Assembly (NCBI RefSeq): GCF_016595155.1
Contig: NZ_JAENGP010000011.1
Span: forward strand, 1-64,000
Source of the DNA: Advenella mandrilli
GTDB lineage: Bacteria; Pseudomonadota; Gammaproteobacteria; Burkholderiales; Burkholderiaceae_B
DNA: 64,000 nt
Direction of reading: 5' to 3'
Below the pieces are notes generated by a model. The model was not told the DNA's origin, did no database searches, and worked only from the letters and a program-made list of their open reading frames with translations. Shown piece by piece: positions 24,380 to 32,461 of the stretch. Position numbers and translations under genes: made by a program. Each line of letters begins with the position of its first letter. The stretch's first letter is position 1.

Positions 24380-24390
24380 GCATACGTGTT

Positions 24391-24424
24391 TCTACTATGT
24401 AGATAAAAATGTCTACTACGTAGA
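24391..24424. promoter_or_regulatory. Two phased inverted repeats TCTAC-N3-GTAGA
   Basis: TCTACTATGTAGA (24391-24403) and TCTACTACGTAGA (24412-24424) are near-identical palindromes starting 21 bp apart, two helical turns. They lie just after the repressor gene and before the transfer-operon promoter. They look like paired operators for a second, unidentified regulator. Confidence 0.6.
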
Positions 24425-24496
24425 TTTCGTTGATTAAGAATCAATTTTCAAAATATTTGGATTAAAACAACAACAAAAAAACAAAGTTACAAAAAA

Positions 24497-24560
24497 GTTT
24501 AGAAAATTCTAATTAAAAGTTTAGAAAATTCTTGACCTAAAGTTTAGAAAATTCTAAACT
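24497..24560 (+). promoter_or_regulatory. Rightward promoter/operator module (transfer side)
   Basis: TTGACC (24532-24537), a 17-bp spacer and TAAACT (24555-24560) form a promoter facing the transfer operon. Three copies of the operator core GTTTAGAAAATTCT start at 24497, 24519 and 24542. The last is a full inverted repeat GTTTAGAA-AA-TTCTAAAC that covers the -10 box. Bases 24519-24559 mirror 23931-23971 with two mismatches. Confidence 0.78.
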
Positions 24561-24599
24561 TGAGTTATCGAGTAATCGGTAGCTCTTTAAAAATTAATT

Positions 24600-24930
24600 C
24601 AGGAATAACCGGTAGTCGTACCGGTGAAGCAGACACCATTCATATGTGAATCTGGGTGAAGTGATGCCCGTTTATATGTGAATGACGATATGCAGCGGTT
24701 CTGTCCGGATGGCCGCAACCAAACATCGTATTTGTGAAAAATAGCCACGCACAATGTGCCTGGTCGGAAAACACCAGTAAGACGATACTGACACGGAAAA
24801 AACAGCTGTGAACGTGAATATTCACGGTATGAAATAACCTGACAACCAGCAGTGTGAAACGTATTAATCTGTTTGACTGGCCGGAAAAGACGGCAGAAAA
24901 GCCCCTCATAGCGAGGGGGGCTTTGGTAAG
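24600..24930 (+). ncRNA. Long structured leader upstream of the transfer operon
   Basis: About 480 bases separate the promoter from the first plausible start at 25049, and I find no convincing gene in them. The segment is richer in G+C than its surroundings. It holds a perfect 7-bp hairpin (ACCGGTA-GTCG-TACCGGT, 24608-24625), a hairpin around TTCATATGTGAA (24639-24650), repeated 'GTGAA' words, and a terminator-like stem AAGCCCCTC...GAGGGGGGCTT near 24899-24924. It may be an attenuating or regulatory leader RNA. No known RNA family is recognised. Confidence 0.45.
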
Positions 24931-25048
24931 TTCTTTTATTTAAAAGAGAATTTACAGAAGCAGGACACTTAGAGCAGCTAAGACTCTTGATGCAATCCGA
25001 GAAGGAATGATTGGGACGAATGCTGCTTTCCAGCGGAAAAAGGGAAAT

Positions 25049-25372
25049 ATGATGGAAAACTTTGATAAAAATTTTTTTGATAAAGAAAAATGCCATTCAA
25101 AAGGCATTCCTGCGCTTAAACGTTTATTGGCTATTGCACAGGGAAACTCAGGGCAATGCCGTATTGTCGCTAATTTTTTGTTAAGTCTTTATAACGGAGA
25201 CCGGTTTAAGTTTGATCTAACTGATTTCCGTAGTTTGGATATCTCCATTTTTATAGATAGCATTGCTGTTTTAGGGATGGACTATAGACCAAAACAAGAG
25301 GTGCATTGTTATTTTGAAAATGGTGGAAAAATCTGGGAAGATTTGGCTGAAAAATGGAAATTAAATAAATAG
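25049..25372 (+). CDS. DUF7673-type conserved protein of the transfer operon
   Basis: A 107-residue soluble protein whose central 'IPALKRLLAIAQGNSGQCRIVANFLLSLYNG' block (quoted in parts: 'IPALKRLLAIAQG', 'VANFLLSLYNG') is typical of a small conserved family (DUF7673) found on conjugative plasmids. Molecular function is unknown. I start at the ATG-ATG pair at 25049/25052, after AAAAGGG, rather than the farther upstream 25007. It is first in the operon that runs to the integrase and is followed by a terminator-like hairpin at 25373-25402. Confidence 0.65.
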   Translation: MMENFDKNFFDKEKCHSKGIPALKRLLAIAQGNSGQCRIVANFLLSLYNGDRFKFDLTDFRSLDISIFIDSIAVLGMDYRPKQEVHCYFENGGKIWEDLAEKWKLNK

Positions 25373-25373
25373 T

Positions 25374-25403
25374 AATCAGGTGCTCATACCTGATTTTTTT
25401 TAG
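25374..25403 (+). terminator. Intrinsic-terminator-like hairpin inside the transfer operon
   Basis: AATCAGGT-GCTCAT-ACCTGATT followed by seven T residues directly after the DUF7673 gene. The next gene is on the same strand 12 bp later, so it likely acts as partial terminator or attenuator. Confidence 0.6.
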
Positions 25404-25411
25404 GGAAAAAT

Positions 25412-26164
25412 ATGAAAGCAGTTCATTTTGTTTTACAGGGCAAAGGTGGTGTTGGAAAATCGTATATTGCTTCTTTACTGGCGCAATTCATTAATCAAAT
25501 CGAATTCCAAGCGCATTGTTATGATACTGATCCGGTTAATACAACATTTTCAAAATACAAAAAACTGGGTGTTGAAGTGGTCAATATTTTGACTGAACAT
25601 CAAAGTATTGATGCCTCAAAATTTGATAGTTTAATTGAAAAAATTATTGAAAAAGATGGTGTGTCAGTGATTGATAATGGGGCAGCAACATTCATACCAC
25701 TGATGCAATACCTGCGTGAAAACGACGTTGTTGGTCTTTTGGAAGAATCAGGTGTTGATGTCAATATTCACGTACCAATAACATCAGGGCAGGCAAGCAA
25801 GGATACATTAACTGGTTTGATTACAGTATTACAGCAATTGAATACTCACGTCATTGTATGGCAAAATAATTACTGGGGTAATGTTGAGCTGGATGGTAAG
25901 GAGTTTTTAGATTGGAAAGTTTACCAGGACAACGTTGAACAGATAGTAGGTGTTATTCAACTTGAAAACCTGAATCCTGATACGTTTGGCAAAGACATCA
26001 AACAAATGACGAGCGAGCATTTAACATTTGATGAAGTTATGCAGTCGTCCAATTATACGTTAATGCCTAAGCAACGGCTAAAACGGGTACAGCGTGATGT
26101 GTTTAACCAGCTGGCACAACAAACTATTTTTGTCCGGCAAGAAAGCCTTGGAGGGTTAGGATGA
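25412..26164 (+). CDS. traL: TraL-like ParA-superfamily nucleotide-binding protein
   Basis: A 250-residue P-loop protein with a deviant Walker A box 'LQGKGGVGKSYIASLLAQF' near the N terminus and 'CYDTDPVNTTF' next, the pattern of ParA/MinD relatives. Its closest match by memory is TraL of IncP plasmids (about 240 residues, encoded beside TraM), whose role in conjugation is supportive and not well defined. It ends in an ATGA overlap with the trbM-like gene. Stability proteins of the StbB type are similar and cannot be excluded. Confidence 0.75.
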   Translation: MKAVHFVLQGKGGVGKSYIASLLAQFINQIEFQAHCYDTDPVNTTFSKYKKLGVEVVNILTEHQSIDASKFDSLIEKIIEKDGVSVIDNGAATFIPLMQYLRENDVVGLLEESGVDVNIHVPITSGQASKDTLTGLITVLQQLNTHVIVWQNNYWGNVELDGKEFLDWKVYQDNVEQIVGVIQLENLNPDTFGKDIKQMTSEHLTFDEVMQSSNYTLMPKQRLKRVQRDVFNQLAQQTIFVRQESLGGLG

Positions 26165-26802
26165 ATATACGTTTAAGGACATTGATAATGCTGCCATTGG
26201 CGGCATTTTTTTTGGCTAGTGCGAATACGGTATATGCCCAGAATGAGCTAACAGGAGATACTCGACTTGCATGTGAAGCGGTGCTTTGTTTGTCCAGCAG
26301 TACTCAACCTGGCGAATGTGCACCATCGTTAGCTCGGTACTTTGGTATCAAATTCGACAAACCATGGGAGACGATTAAAGCCAGAATCGATTTTTTAAGT
26401 ATGTGCCCAGCTCACAATGAACCAGGTATGTCATCACTAATTGTTGCTATTGCAAATGGGGCAGGGAAATGTGATTCAGCGTTTTTGAATCGGTTCAATA
26501 AAATTGAAATGGTTCGGAAAGAATGCAAAAAAGTCGGATGGTATGACCATGATCAAAGTTGCACAACAACTCAAGTTGAATTAATTAGTAATAAAAAACC
26601 AGACTATTGCTTGGTTTATGAAAACCATGAGTACACGGATTTAAATACTGGTTACGTAGGAGATATGTTGACTGGTGGTCGTTGGGCGGATGTTGATGAG
26701 TACGATCAGGCGCTGCAGCGCTATAAAGATAATTATCAGCCTATCCCTAGAGGAGTAACCTATTCCCCCCTAAATGACGGTAAATCTGAAAATGACAGTT
26801 GA
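26161..26802 (+). CDS. trbM: TrbM-like conjugal transfer protein, exported
   Basis: A 213-residue protein with an N-terminal signal peptide ('LIMLPLAAFFLASANTVYAQ', likely cut after AYA/YAQ) and several cysteines in a mature periplasmic domain. 'LTGDTRLACEAVLCLSSST' and 'CAPSLARYFGIKF' are the hallmark of the TrbM family of IncP plasmids. It starts inside the traL stop codon and overlaps the traM-like gene. Its exact job in mating is unknown; disulphide-stabilised periplasmic folding is expected. Confidence 0.85.
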   Translation: MNIRLRTLIMLPLAAFFLASANTVYAQNELTGDTRLACEAVLCLSSSTQPGECAPSLARYFGIKFDKPWETIKARIDFLSMCPAHNEPGMSSLIVAIANGAGKCDSAFLNRFNKIEMVRKECKKVGWYDHDQSCTTTQVELISNKKPDYCLVYENHEYTDLNTGYVGDMLTGGRWADVDEYDQALQRYKDNYQPIPRGVTYSPLNDGKSENDS

Positions 26803-27220
26803 TAAAAACCTTGTGCCTGAAGCTATTGAAAAGGTTGATCCTGTAAATGCCGACATCAAACAGATTATTAGTGACGTGTTTAGCATTAGTGGTCTTAAAA
26901 TTTCAGCAGATGATCCTATTGTTGCTATTTTGCTTTATCAAAAAAAACAGCTGGCCATAAACAGAAAGGGATTGGAAGAACATGATAATGCATTTTTTAT
27001 AAATCTTGATCAGCGGTTTCAGAAAATAAGCCAACACTACGAAGAAATGCAAAATCAGAAAAACATCATATTGACCGAGCTGATGCAAAAAAATGAACGA
27101 TTGGTAAAGGACGAGCTGCAAAAGCAAAAACCAAACCATGAAACCGTTTTTTTTGTCGTGCTGGGTATTTTGGTGACCTTACAGTTTTTGTTAATTCTAT
27201 TGACACTATTCAAACCATGA
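26774..27220 (+). CDS. traM: TraM-like protein with C-terminal membrane anchor
   Basis: A 148-residue protein: a soluble N-terminal part with 'ISADDPIVAILLYQKKQL', a central coiled-coil-rich region, and one C-terminal transmembrane helix ('FFVVLGILVTLQFLLILLTL'). This build matches the TraM family of IncP plasmids (sometimes called transcriptional activator TraM). The ATG at 26774 overlaps trbM by 29 bp; the ATG at 26792 is an alternative. The end overlaps the virB1 start by four bases. The TraL-TrbM-TraM grouping supports the call. Confidence 0.7.
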   Translation: MTVNLKMTVDKNLVPEAIEKVDPVNADIKQIISDVFSISGLKISADDPIVAILLYQKKQLAINRKGLEEHDNAFFINLDQRFQKISQHYEEMQNQKNIILTELMQKNERLVKDELQKQKPNHETVFFVVLGILVTLQFLLILLTLFKP

Positions 27221-27957
27221 AATTTAAGATTTTAATTACTCCATTGTTATTGTATGGAGGCACAGCCCTGGCAGCCGTGGAAACGGTTAATTTCAATGCC
27301 CTGGCCAAAGAGTGTGCCCCTGGCGTTCATGTTGCTACATTGCAAGCGATAGCACGCACGGAAAGCGGTTTTAATCCGTATGCCATTGGCGTTGTAGGCG
27401 GTTCAGTTAAACAGCCACAAAGCTTTTCTGAAGCCGTGGAAACGGCCAATAAACTACACGCACAGGGTAAAAATTTCAGTATGGGTCTTGCCCAGGTAAA
27501 CCGGCATAACATTGATAAATATGAGCTGGATTATGAAAAAGTGTTTGACCCATGCTTAAATCTGAAAGCCGGTGCAGAAATCTTGGCTGAATGTTTTTCC
27601 AGGGCAAGTGGTAAACCACAACAAGCCCTGCAAAAAGCTTTGAGCTGCTATTACTCCGGCAACTTTCGTACGGGATTTACCCAAGACTTTGCCGGATTGC
27701 CCAGCTATGTGGACCGGATAAAAAATAGTGCCGTCGAGAATACAGATGGGCAAGTTATTAAACTGGCACAGGCTGATTTAAATAAAGAGCCTGAAACAAT
27801 CATTCCGGCCATTGATCCAGCGGCACCGGCACCGGTGACCGTAAAAGTCCGGGGAAAGCCAAAGAAAACAGCACATGCACCGGTAAAGCCCGTTACCGAA
27901 AATAAAAGAGACCCAGATCAACCCAAGAAAAGCTGGGATGCATTTGGTGAGTTTTAA
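27217..27957 (+). CDS. virB1: VirB1-like lytic transglycosylase
   Basis: A 246-residue exported muramidase that opens peptidoglycan for the type IV secretion channel. A signal peptide (to about residue 20, '...GGTALAAV') precedes the SLT domain, with the catalytic glutamate in 'AIARTESGFNPYAIGV' and the typical 'NFSMGLAQVNRHN' and 'LKAGAEILAECF' motifs. A Pro/Lys-rich tail ends in 'KKSWDAFGEF'. It begins the mating-pore block and overlaps the TraM-like gene by ATGA. Confidence 0.92.
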   Translation: MKFKILITPLLLYGGTALAAVETVNFNALAKECAPGVHVATLQAIARTESGFNPYAIGVVGGSVKQPQSFSEAVETANKLHAQGKNFSMGLAQVNRHNIDKYELDYEKVFDPCLNLKAGAEILAECFSRASGKPQQALQKALSCYYSGNFRTGFTQDFAGLPSYVDRIKNSAVENTDGQVIKLAQADLNKEPETIIPAIDPAAPAPVTVKVRGKPKKTAHAPVKPVTENKRDPDQPKKSWDAFGEF

Positions 27958-27974
27958 TAATGTAGGAGGTCATC

Positions 27975-28280
27975 ATGAAAGTACCAGCACTGGTGCTGGC
28001 AGGCGTGTGTCTTTGTTTTTCTTCATCGGTCTATGCCTGGTACAGCCCACCCTGGAACAACTGGAGCGGTAAAGGTGTTGATGCACACGTAACCATTCCG
28101 ATTAAAAAACCAGACAACAGTCCGCAGCAGGACAGTTTTAAACAACAAATTGGACGTATTGATACAGGAGTAAGCATATACCCAACATCATATAAAAAAG
28201 TAAATGGATATACCCGGTTGTCCTTGGGTGATCTATTTGGCAGTTTTGGTTCACAGGCCGTTATCAACATTAATTGGTAA
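27975..28280 (+). CDS. Small exported protein of unknown function (between VirB1 and VirB2)
   Basis: A 101-residue protein with a signal peptide ('LVLAGVCLCFSSSVYAWY', cut after VYA). The mature part is short and rich in aromatic and polar residues ('YSPPWNNWSGKG', 'VNGYTRLSLGDLFGSFG'). A strong GGAGGT precedes the ATG. I do not recognise a family. The position suggests a periplasmic or pilus-linked accessory of the VirB system. Confidence 0.6.
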   Translation: MKVPALVLAGVCLCFSSSVYAWYSPPWNNWSGKGVDAHVTIPIKKPDNSPQQDSFKQQIGRIDTGVSIYPTSYKKVNGYTRLSLGDLFGSFGSQAVININW

Positions 28281-28315
28281 CGGTTTTTTTATTATTAAAT
28301 TTCAAAAGGTTAAAT

Positions 28316-28684
28316 ATGAGTATCGTTGTAAATAAAGAAAACCCTAAATCTCTGGATTTGAAAGCTGTTTTCAAAGAATCCTTGCTGTTTCTGCTTTTAG
28401 CCGTTTTCCTTTTTGTGTGTAGTGATGCTATGGCGCAAGTGGGTGGGGGTGGCGGGTTTGCTAATGAAGCTAAAAGAATGATTGAAAATGTACGGGACGG
28501 CATTGTAATTATTGTGGGTGTTGTTGCAATGATTGCACTGGTCTGGACAATGGCACAAGGCTTTCAGGGCAAGAAAACTTGGTCTGATGTGCTTGAAATG
28601 AGCTTGTGGATTTTTGGCGCTGGGGCGGCAGTATTAGCAGCAACATGGTTTTTTACCTCTGGCCAAAAAGTCACATTTGGATAA
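28316..28684 (+). CDS. virB2: VirB2-like pilin (TrbC/VirB2 family)
   Basis: A 122-residue pro-pilin. It has a long signal sequence ending near residue 40 ('CSDAMAQVGGGGG'), a glycine-rich start of the mature form, and two transmembrane helices ('GIVIIVGVVAMIALVWTMA' and 'LWIFGAGAAVLAATWFF') separated by a charged loop. This is the pilus subunit of the type IV secretion system. The start at 28316 follows AAAGG; the longer frame from 28274 lacks a good ribosome site. Confidence 0.88.
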   Translation: MSIVVNKENPKSLDLKAVFKESLLFLLLAVFLFVCSDAMAQVGGGGGFANEAKRMIENVRDGIVIIVGVVAMIALVWTMAQGFQGKKTWSDVLEMSLWIFGAGAAVLAATWFFTSGQKVTFG

Positions 28685-28691
28685 GTGAAAA

Positions 28692-29108
28692 ATGCAGATG
28701 GAAGAAAAAACATTCCCAACGTATGGGGCTTTGTCTCGGTCTGCAATAGTGATGGGTATTCCATTAGTGCCGATGGCGGCATTAATCGGTTGCACTATGG
28801 TGGTAACAATGTTTTTTTTGACCTTTATTGGCGGAAAAGCATTGTTATTAACGGTGATTCCGATACCGATTCTCTTTGTATTTAAAACCGTTTCAAAAAA
28901 TGATGACAGGGCATTGAATATCCTGGGATATGAATTGCTCTGTTTTTTTTATAGACGCAATGCCCGGCTTTTTAACAAAACAACAACGATTCTGGGCACC
29001 AAATACGGACAGAAATTAAATGATTATCAGCGATTTTTTGAACAACGCTCTGAAGCGGCAGGCAGGTCAGTCAGATTTTCTACCGAAAATATCCCAACAC
29101 GTGACTGA
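28692..29108 (+). CDS. virB3: VirB3-like inner-membrane protein
   Basis: A 138-residue protein with a pair of transmembrane helices ('AIVMGIPLVPMAALIGCTMV' region and 'LLLTVIPIPILFVF') and a basic cytoplasmic tail, the VirB3 pattern. It works with VirB4 in pilus assembly. Its last 89 bases overlap the start of the virB4 gene in another frame, an unusually long overlap; a GTG at 29101 would make the overlap only eight bases. Confidence 0.82.
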   Translation: MQMEEKTFPTYGALSRSAIVMGIPLVPMAALIGCTMVVTMFFLTFIGGKALLLTVIPIPILFVFKTVSKNDDRALNILGYELLCFFYRRNARLFNKTTTILGTKYGQKLNDYQRFFEQRSEAAGRSVRFSTENIPTRD

Positions 29109-31425
29109 AAACATTGTCCATTATAGTGATGGGTACTTTGCGTTTACGGTACGACTTGAAGGCATACCGTTTGAGTCAGTAAACGATAACTACTTGTACA
29201 ACCAGTTTCACCAGCTGGCATTAACCTTTTCCGGTGCTGGCAAGAACCTGGGCAACCGGTTGGCGGTCTGGACAACATTGCAACGAAAGAAACGGGATTT
29301 CAACAGGCTATATCAACAGGAAAATATTTTTTGCCAGGAGTTCACCGAAAAATATATTTCACGGTTTCAGAAAGGCAGCTTTTTCAGCAATGCATTTTAT
29401 ATAACAGCGTTAATCAAGTATGAGGATTACGATGATGGTCTTAAAGAAATATTGGACCTGCTTGATGCCTTGATGCAAGACCTGCAAACTTATGATCCTT
29501 ATGTACTGACCGTATATAAAAATAAGTTCGGTATTGTATTTTCTGAAGTTTATGAGTTCTTTGATTCTTTGATTAACTATGAATATGAACGAATACCTTT
29601 ATCAAATATAGATGCCTGCGAAGTATTGGGTGATTCTGACCTGCATTTTGGTACAGACGTAGTTGAAATACGCACGCCTAACAATACAATGTACGCAACT
29701 TGTTGGGACTTGAAAGACTTTGGTGTATCAAAAGTCAAGGTATTGACGGGTGTTCTTGACTTGCCGTGTGAATTTAACTTCACGCAAAGTTTTTCTTACA
29801 TTGAGAACCAGAAAATTCAGACTACGATAAATAAACAGATCAATAACCTGATTTCAGTTGGTGACCAGGCGCATGATCAGCATGATGAACTGCTGCAGGG
29901 TAAAGGCGGGGTGACGTCAGGCGAACTGATGTTTGGTGATTACCATGCCGCTTTGGTGGTATACAGTGACTCGCTGAAAGATGCCACCCGACTGGGCACT
30001 TTGGCACGTGCCCGTTTTCAAAACTCGGGCGGTTTTCAATTTAAAAAAGCGGGTTTTTCGGCACCGATTACTTATTTCAGCCAAGTCCCGGGTGCAAAAA
30101 AACGGCCACGCAGTGCGCCCAAAACAACGGTCAATCTGGCAACCACATTTGGCATGCATACCCATAGTCACGGTAAAACTATGGGTAATCCGATTGGTGA
30201 CGGCAGTGCAGTCATGCCTTTGCTAACCAAGTCCAATACCATTTATGACTTTAATTGGCACTTCAGTAGTCCGAAAGAAGATAATACGGGCGATAAACTG
30301 GCCGGGCATACGCTTCTGTTAGGTGCTACGGGTGTAGGTAAAACGACCATGGAAACGGCCATGTTAACAATGACCCAACGTTTTAACCCGTTTTTGTTCG
30401 TACTTGATCTTGATTATGGCATGCAGATTTTTATGCGGGCAATAGGTGGTCAGTATTTCTCCTTAGAGGCTGGTAAGCCCACTGGCTTGAATCCATTCCA
30501 GTTGCCTGATACAGCAGACACCAGAGAGTTTTTAAACCGACTGGTGGGCGTTTGTGGGCAGAATTCAGAGGGAAAACTATCAGCTGAAGAAGAGCATCAA
30601 ATTAAACATGCGATTGATACGATGTTCAACAACATTAATTTTGAAAATCGTAACTTCAGTGTCCTACTGCAAAGCATTCCGTTTTCTGCGGAAGATAATT
30701 CACTTCGTACTCGTCTGACTAAATGGTGCCGTAGTGAAGGAGGCCGTTATGCCTGGTGCCTGGATAACCCGGTTAACAAATTTGATCCTGATACATTCAG
30801 CAAGATCGGATTTGACCTGACGGATCTCCTGAAAGAAAACTATGCACCAACCGAACCGGTGCTTGCCTATTTGTTTTATTTACGAAATCTCATGATGCAG
30901 CGAATTGCCCAGCATGATGGCTTGATGATGACGGTTGTTGAGGAATGCTGGTGGCCGTTGCGCTTCAATGCAACCAAAGACCAGATCCTGAAAATCCTGA
31001 AAACAGACCGCAAGCTGGGGGGCTGGATTTTGCTGACAACCCAAAGCCCTGAAGATGTGATCCAGTCTGACATTTTTCCTGCCATTGTGCAGCAAACACC
31101 CACTAAAATCTACTTGCCTAACCCGGATGCCAAATTTGAAGGAGGATATGAAAAATGCGGCATGACCCGCAAGGAATTTGACGAATTAGTCAAGTTAACC
31201 CTGGATAGCAGAACATTTCTTGTTAAACAGGGGCAGCAATCATCATTTGCCAAGTTGGATCTGTACGGGTTTTCTGATGAACTGGCCGTGTTGTCCGGTT
31301 CAGCCAACAATATTGAAATCCTGAATCAATTGATGAGCGAACGCGATTTTGATAGTCCCAATGACTGGTACCCGATTTTTAAAGAACGGGTAAAGGTAGC
31401 CAGGAAAGCAAAACGAAAAATATAA
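29020..31425 (+). CDS. virB4: VirB4-like ATPase of the type IV secretion system
   Basis: An 801-residue CagE/TrbE/VirB4 ATPase that energises pilus biogenesis and substrate transfer at the inner membrane. The Walker A box 'LLLGATGVGKTTMETAML' lies near residue 430, with 'FVLDLDYGMQIFMRAIGGQY' soon after. The Walker B region is 'LMMTVVEECWWPLR', followed by 'WILLTTQSPEDVIQS'. The chosen ATG (29020) overlaps VirB3 by 89 bp; GTG 29101 is an alternative start. It is the largest pore component here and well conserved. Confidence 0.93.
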   Translation: MIISDFLNNALKRQAGQSDFLPKISQHVTENIVHYSDGYFAFTVRLEGIPFESVNDNYLYNQFHQLALTFSGAGKNLGNRLAVWTTLQRKKRDFNRLYQQENIFCQEFTEKYISRFQKGSFFSNAFYITALIKYEDYDDGLKEILDLLDALMQDLQTYDPYVLTVYKNKFGIVFSEVYEFFDSLINYEYERIPLSNIDACEVLGDSDLHFGTDVVEIRTPNNTMYATCWDLKDFGVSKVKVLTGVLDLPCEFNFTQSFSYIENQKIQTTINKQINNLISVGDQAHDQHDELLQGKGGVTSGELMFGDYHAALVVYSDSLKDATRLGTLARARFQNSGGFQFKKAGFSAPITYFSQVPGAKKRPRSAPKTTVNLATTFGMHTHSHGKTMGNPIGDGSAVMPLLTKSNTIYDFNWHFSSPKEDNTGDKLAGHTLLLGATGVGKTTMETAMLTMTQRFNPFLFVLDLDYGMQIFMRAIGGQYFSLEAGKPTGLNPFQLPDTADTREFLNRLVGVCGQNSEGKLSAEEEHQIKHAIDTMFNNINFENRNFSVLLQSIPFSAEDNSLRTRLTKWCRSEGGRYAWCLDNPVNKFDPDTFSKIGFDLTDLLKENYAPTEPVLAYLFYLRNLMMQRIAQHDGLMMTVVEECWWPLRFNATKDQILKILKTDRKLGGWILLTTQSPEDVIQSDIFPAIVQQTPTKIYLPNPDAKFEGGYEKCGMTRKEFDELVKLTLDSRTFLVKQGQQSSFAKLDLYGFSDELAVLSGSANNIEILNQLMSERDFDSPNDWYPIFKERVKVARKAKRKI

Positions 31426-31450
31426 CCGTCTATTGGGCGGTTTTTTTTTA
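31424..31450 (+). terminator. Terminator-like hairpin between virB4 and virB5
   Basis: ACCGTC-TATT-GGGCGGT followed by eight T residues. It lies inside a co-directional operon and is presumably a partial terminator or a message-stabilising hairpin. Confidence 0.5.
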
Positions 31451-31464
31451 CTCAAGGAAAGAGA

Positions 31465-32094
31465 ATGAAACTTTTAAACAGTGTAGCCATTCTGGCCATG
31501 ATGGGTTTTCAAACGGTTATGGCGCAGGGCATTCCCACGATTGATAAGGCCGCTATCCTGAAGTATGGCGAGCAAATCATACAAATGAAAGAGCAGATTG
31601 ATAATCAGATTCAACAGATCACGGAACTGAAGAGCCAGGTTAAAGCCCTGACAGGAGGCAGGGAAATGGGTAACTTGCTAAAAGATACGGTTAAAGACCA
31701 AATCCCTGATGAATGGAACGATATTTATAAATTGGTGAACATAGATACCAGCAATCTAACTGACACTAAAAAGTTTGATCCAGAGGCTAATTTAAAGGCT
31801 TTGGCTGGTATCCAACAAATGACGGAAACGGCTTTTTCTGATACTAAAAGTAGGCAGGCCAATATTGATGGCCTTATGCGGGAATTGAATAACACGACTG
31901 ATATCAAAGCGGCAGCAGACTTGCAGGGACGCATTGCTGCAGAACAGGCCACGATTGCGAATAACCAAACAAAGCTTGATCAAATGGCCCGCATGTATGA
32001 AATTCAAAAAGAAGTGAATGCAAGGCAACGGACGGCATACAACCAGTGTGTACTTGAAAATTGGGCGGTAAATGATGATGGTAATTGCAGATAG
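31465..32094 (+). CDS. virB5: VirB5-like pilus-tip protein
   Basis: A 209-residue exported protein. The signal peptide ends near 'VMAQGIPTID'. The mature part is helical, with long coiled-coil stretches ('QIIQMKEQIDNQIQQITELK'), and near the C terminus 'QVNARQRTAYNQC'-like and 'AEQATIANNQTKLDQMA' segments typical of TrwJ/VirB5. It acts as a minor pilin at the pilus tip. It is followed by an EexN-like lipoprotein, the same order as in R388-type plasmids. Confidence 0.85.
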   Translation: MKLLNSVAILAMMGFQTVMAQGIPTIDKAAILKYGEQIIQMKEQIDNQIQQITELKSQVKALTGGREMGNLLKDTVKDQIPDEWNDIYKLVNIDTSNLTDTKKFDPEANLKALAGIQQMTETAFSDTKSRQANIDGLMRELNNTTDIKAAADLQGRIAAEQATIANNQTKLDQMARMYEIQKEVNARQRTAYNQCVLENWAVNDDGNCR

Positions 32095-32159
32095 TTCAAG
32101 ATGGTTACAAATTGCAATACAATAAGCCTGCATTATTATTACTTAATAAAGGTTTAACG

Positions 32160-32459
32160 ATGAAATTATTTGTGGCAATCGCTTTAAGTGCAACTTTGTT
32201 TTTAACAGCTTGCGGTGAAAAAAATGATTCAGCGAAGTCAACAACCGCTGTATCAATCACTATTCCAGAGGGTACTCCAGTACCGCCCGGTGGATTAGGA
32301 AATGAAGATGAAATGAAATGCAAAACAAATTCAAATTATCATGGTAAAGACCATGAGCGCACGGCACAACTTTGTAAGTCAAGGTTAGGCCAGGAAAAAT
32401 GTGAGCAATATTTCACTAAAGCAGCTTGCAATTCACCGCCTGAAAAAGAGGATAGTTAA
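32160..32459 (+). CDS. EexN-like entry-exclusion lipoprotein
   Basis: A 99-residue lipoprotein with a short signal ending in the lipobox 'LFLTAC', then a low-complexity linker and a small cysteine-containing domain ('YHGKDHERTAQLCKSRLGQ', 'CEQYFTKAACNSPP'). Size, lipobox and place between VirB5 and VirB6 match entry-exclusion proteins of IncN/IncW-like systems, which stop redundant mating between carriers. I start at 32160, preceded by AAAGG; the upstream frame to 32085 has no signal. Confidence 0.75.
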   Translation: MKLFVAIALSATLFLTACGEKNDSAKSTTAVSITIPEGTPVPPGGLGNEDEMKCKTNSNYHGKDHERTAQLCKSRLGQEKCEQYFTKAACNSPPEKEDS

Positions 32460-32461
32460 TC

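Noticed and set aside
24599-25096. A 165-codon minus-strand gene in the transfer leader
   Set aside because: Its product is cysteine/serine/arginine-rich and low in family-like features, it has no ribosome site, and it overlaps the promoter-leader and the DUF7673 gene.
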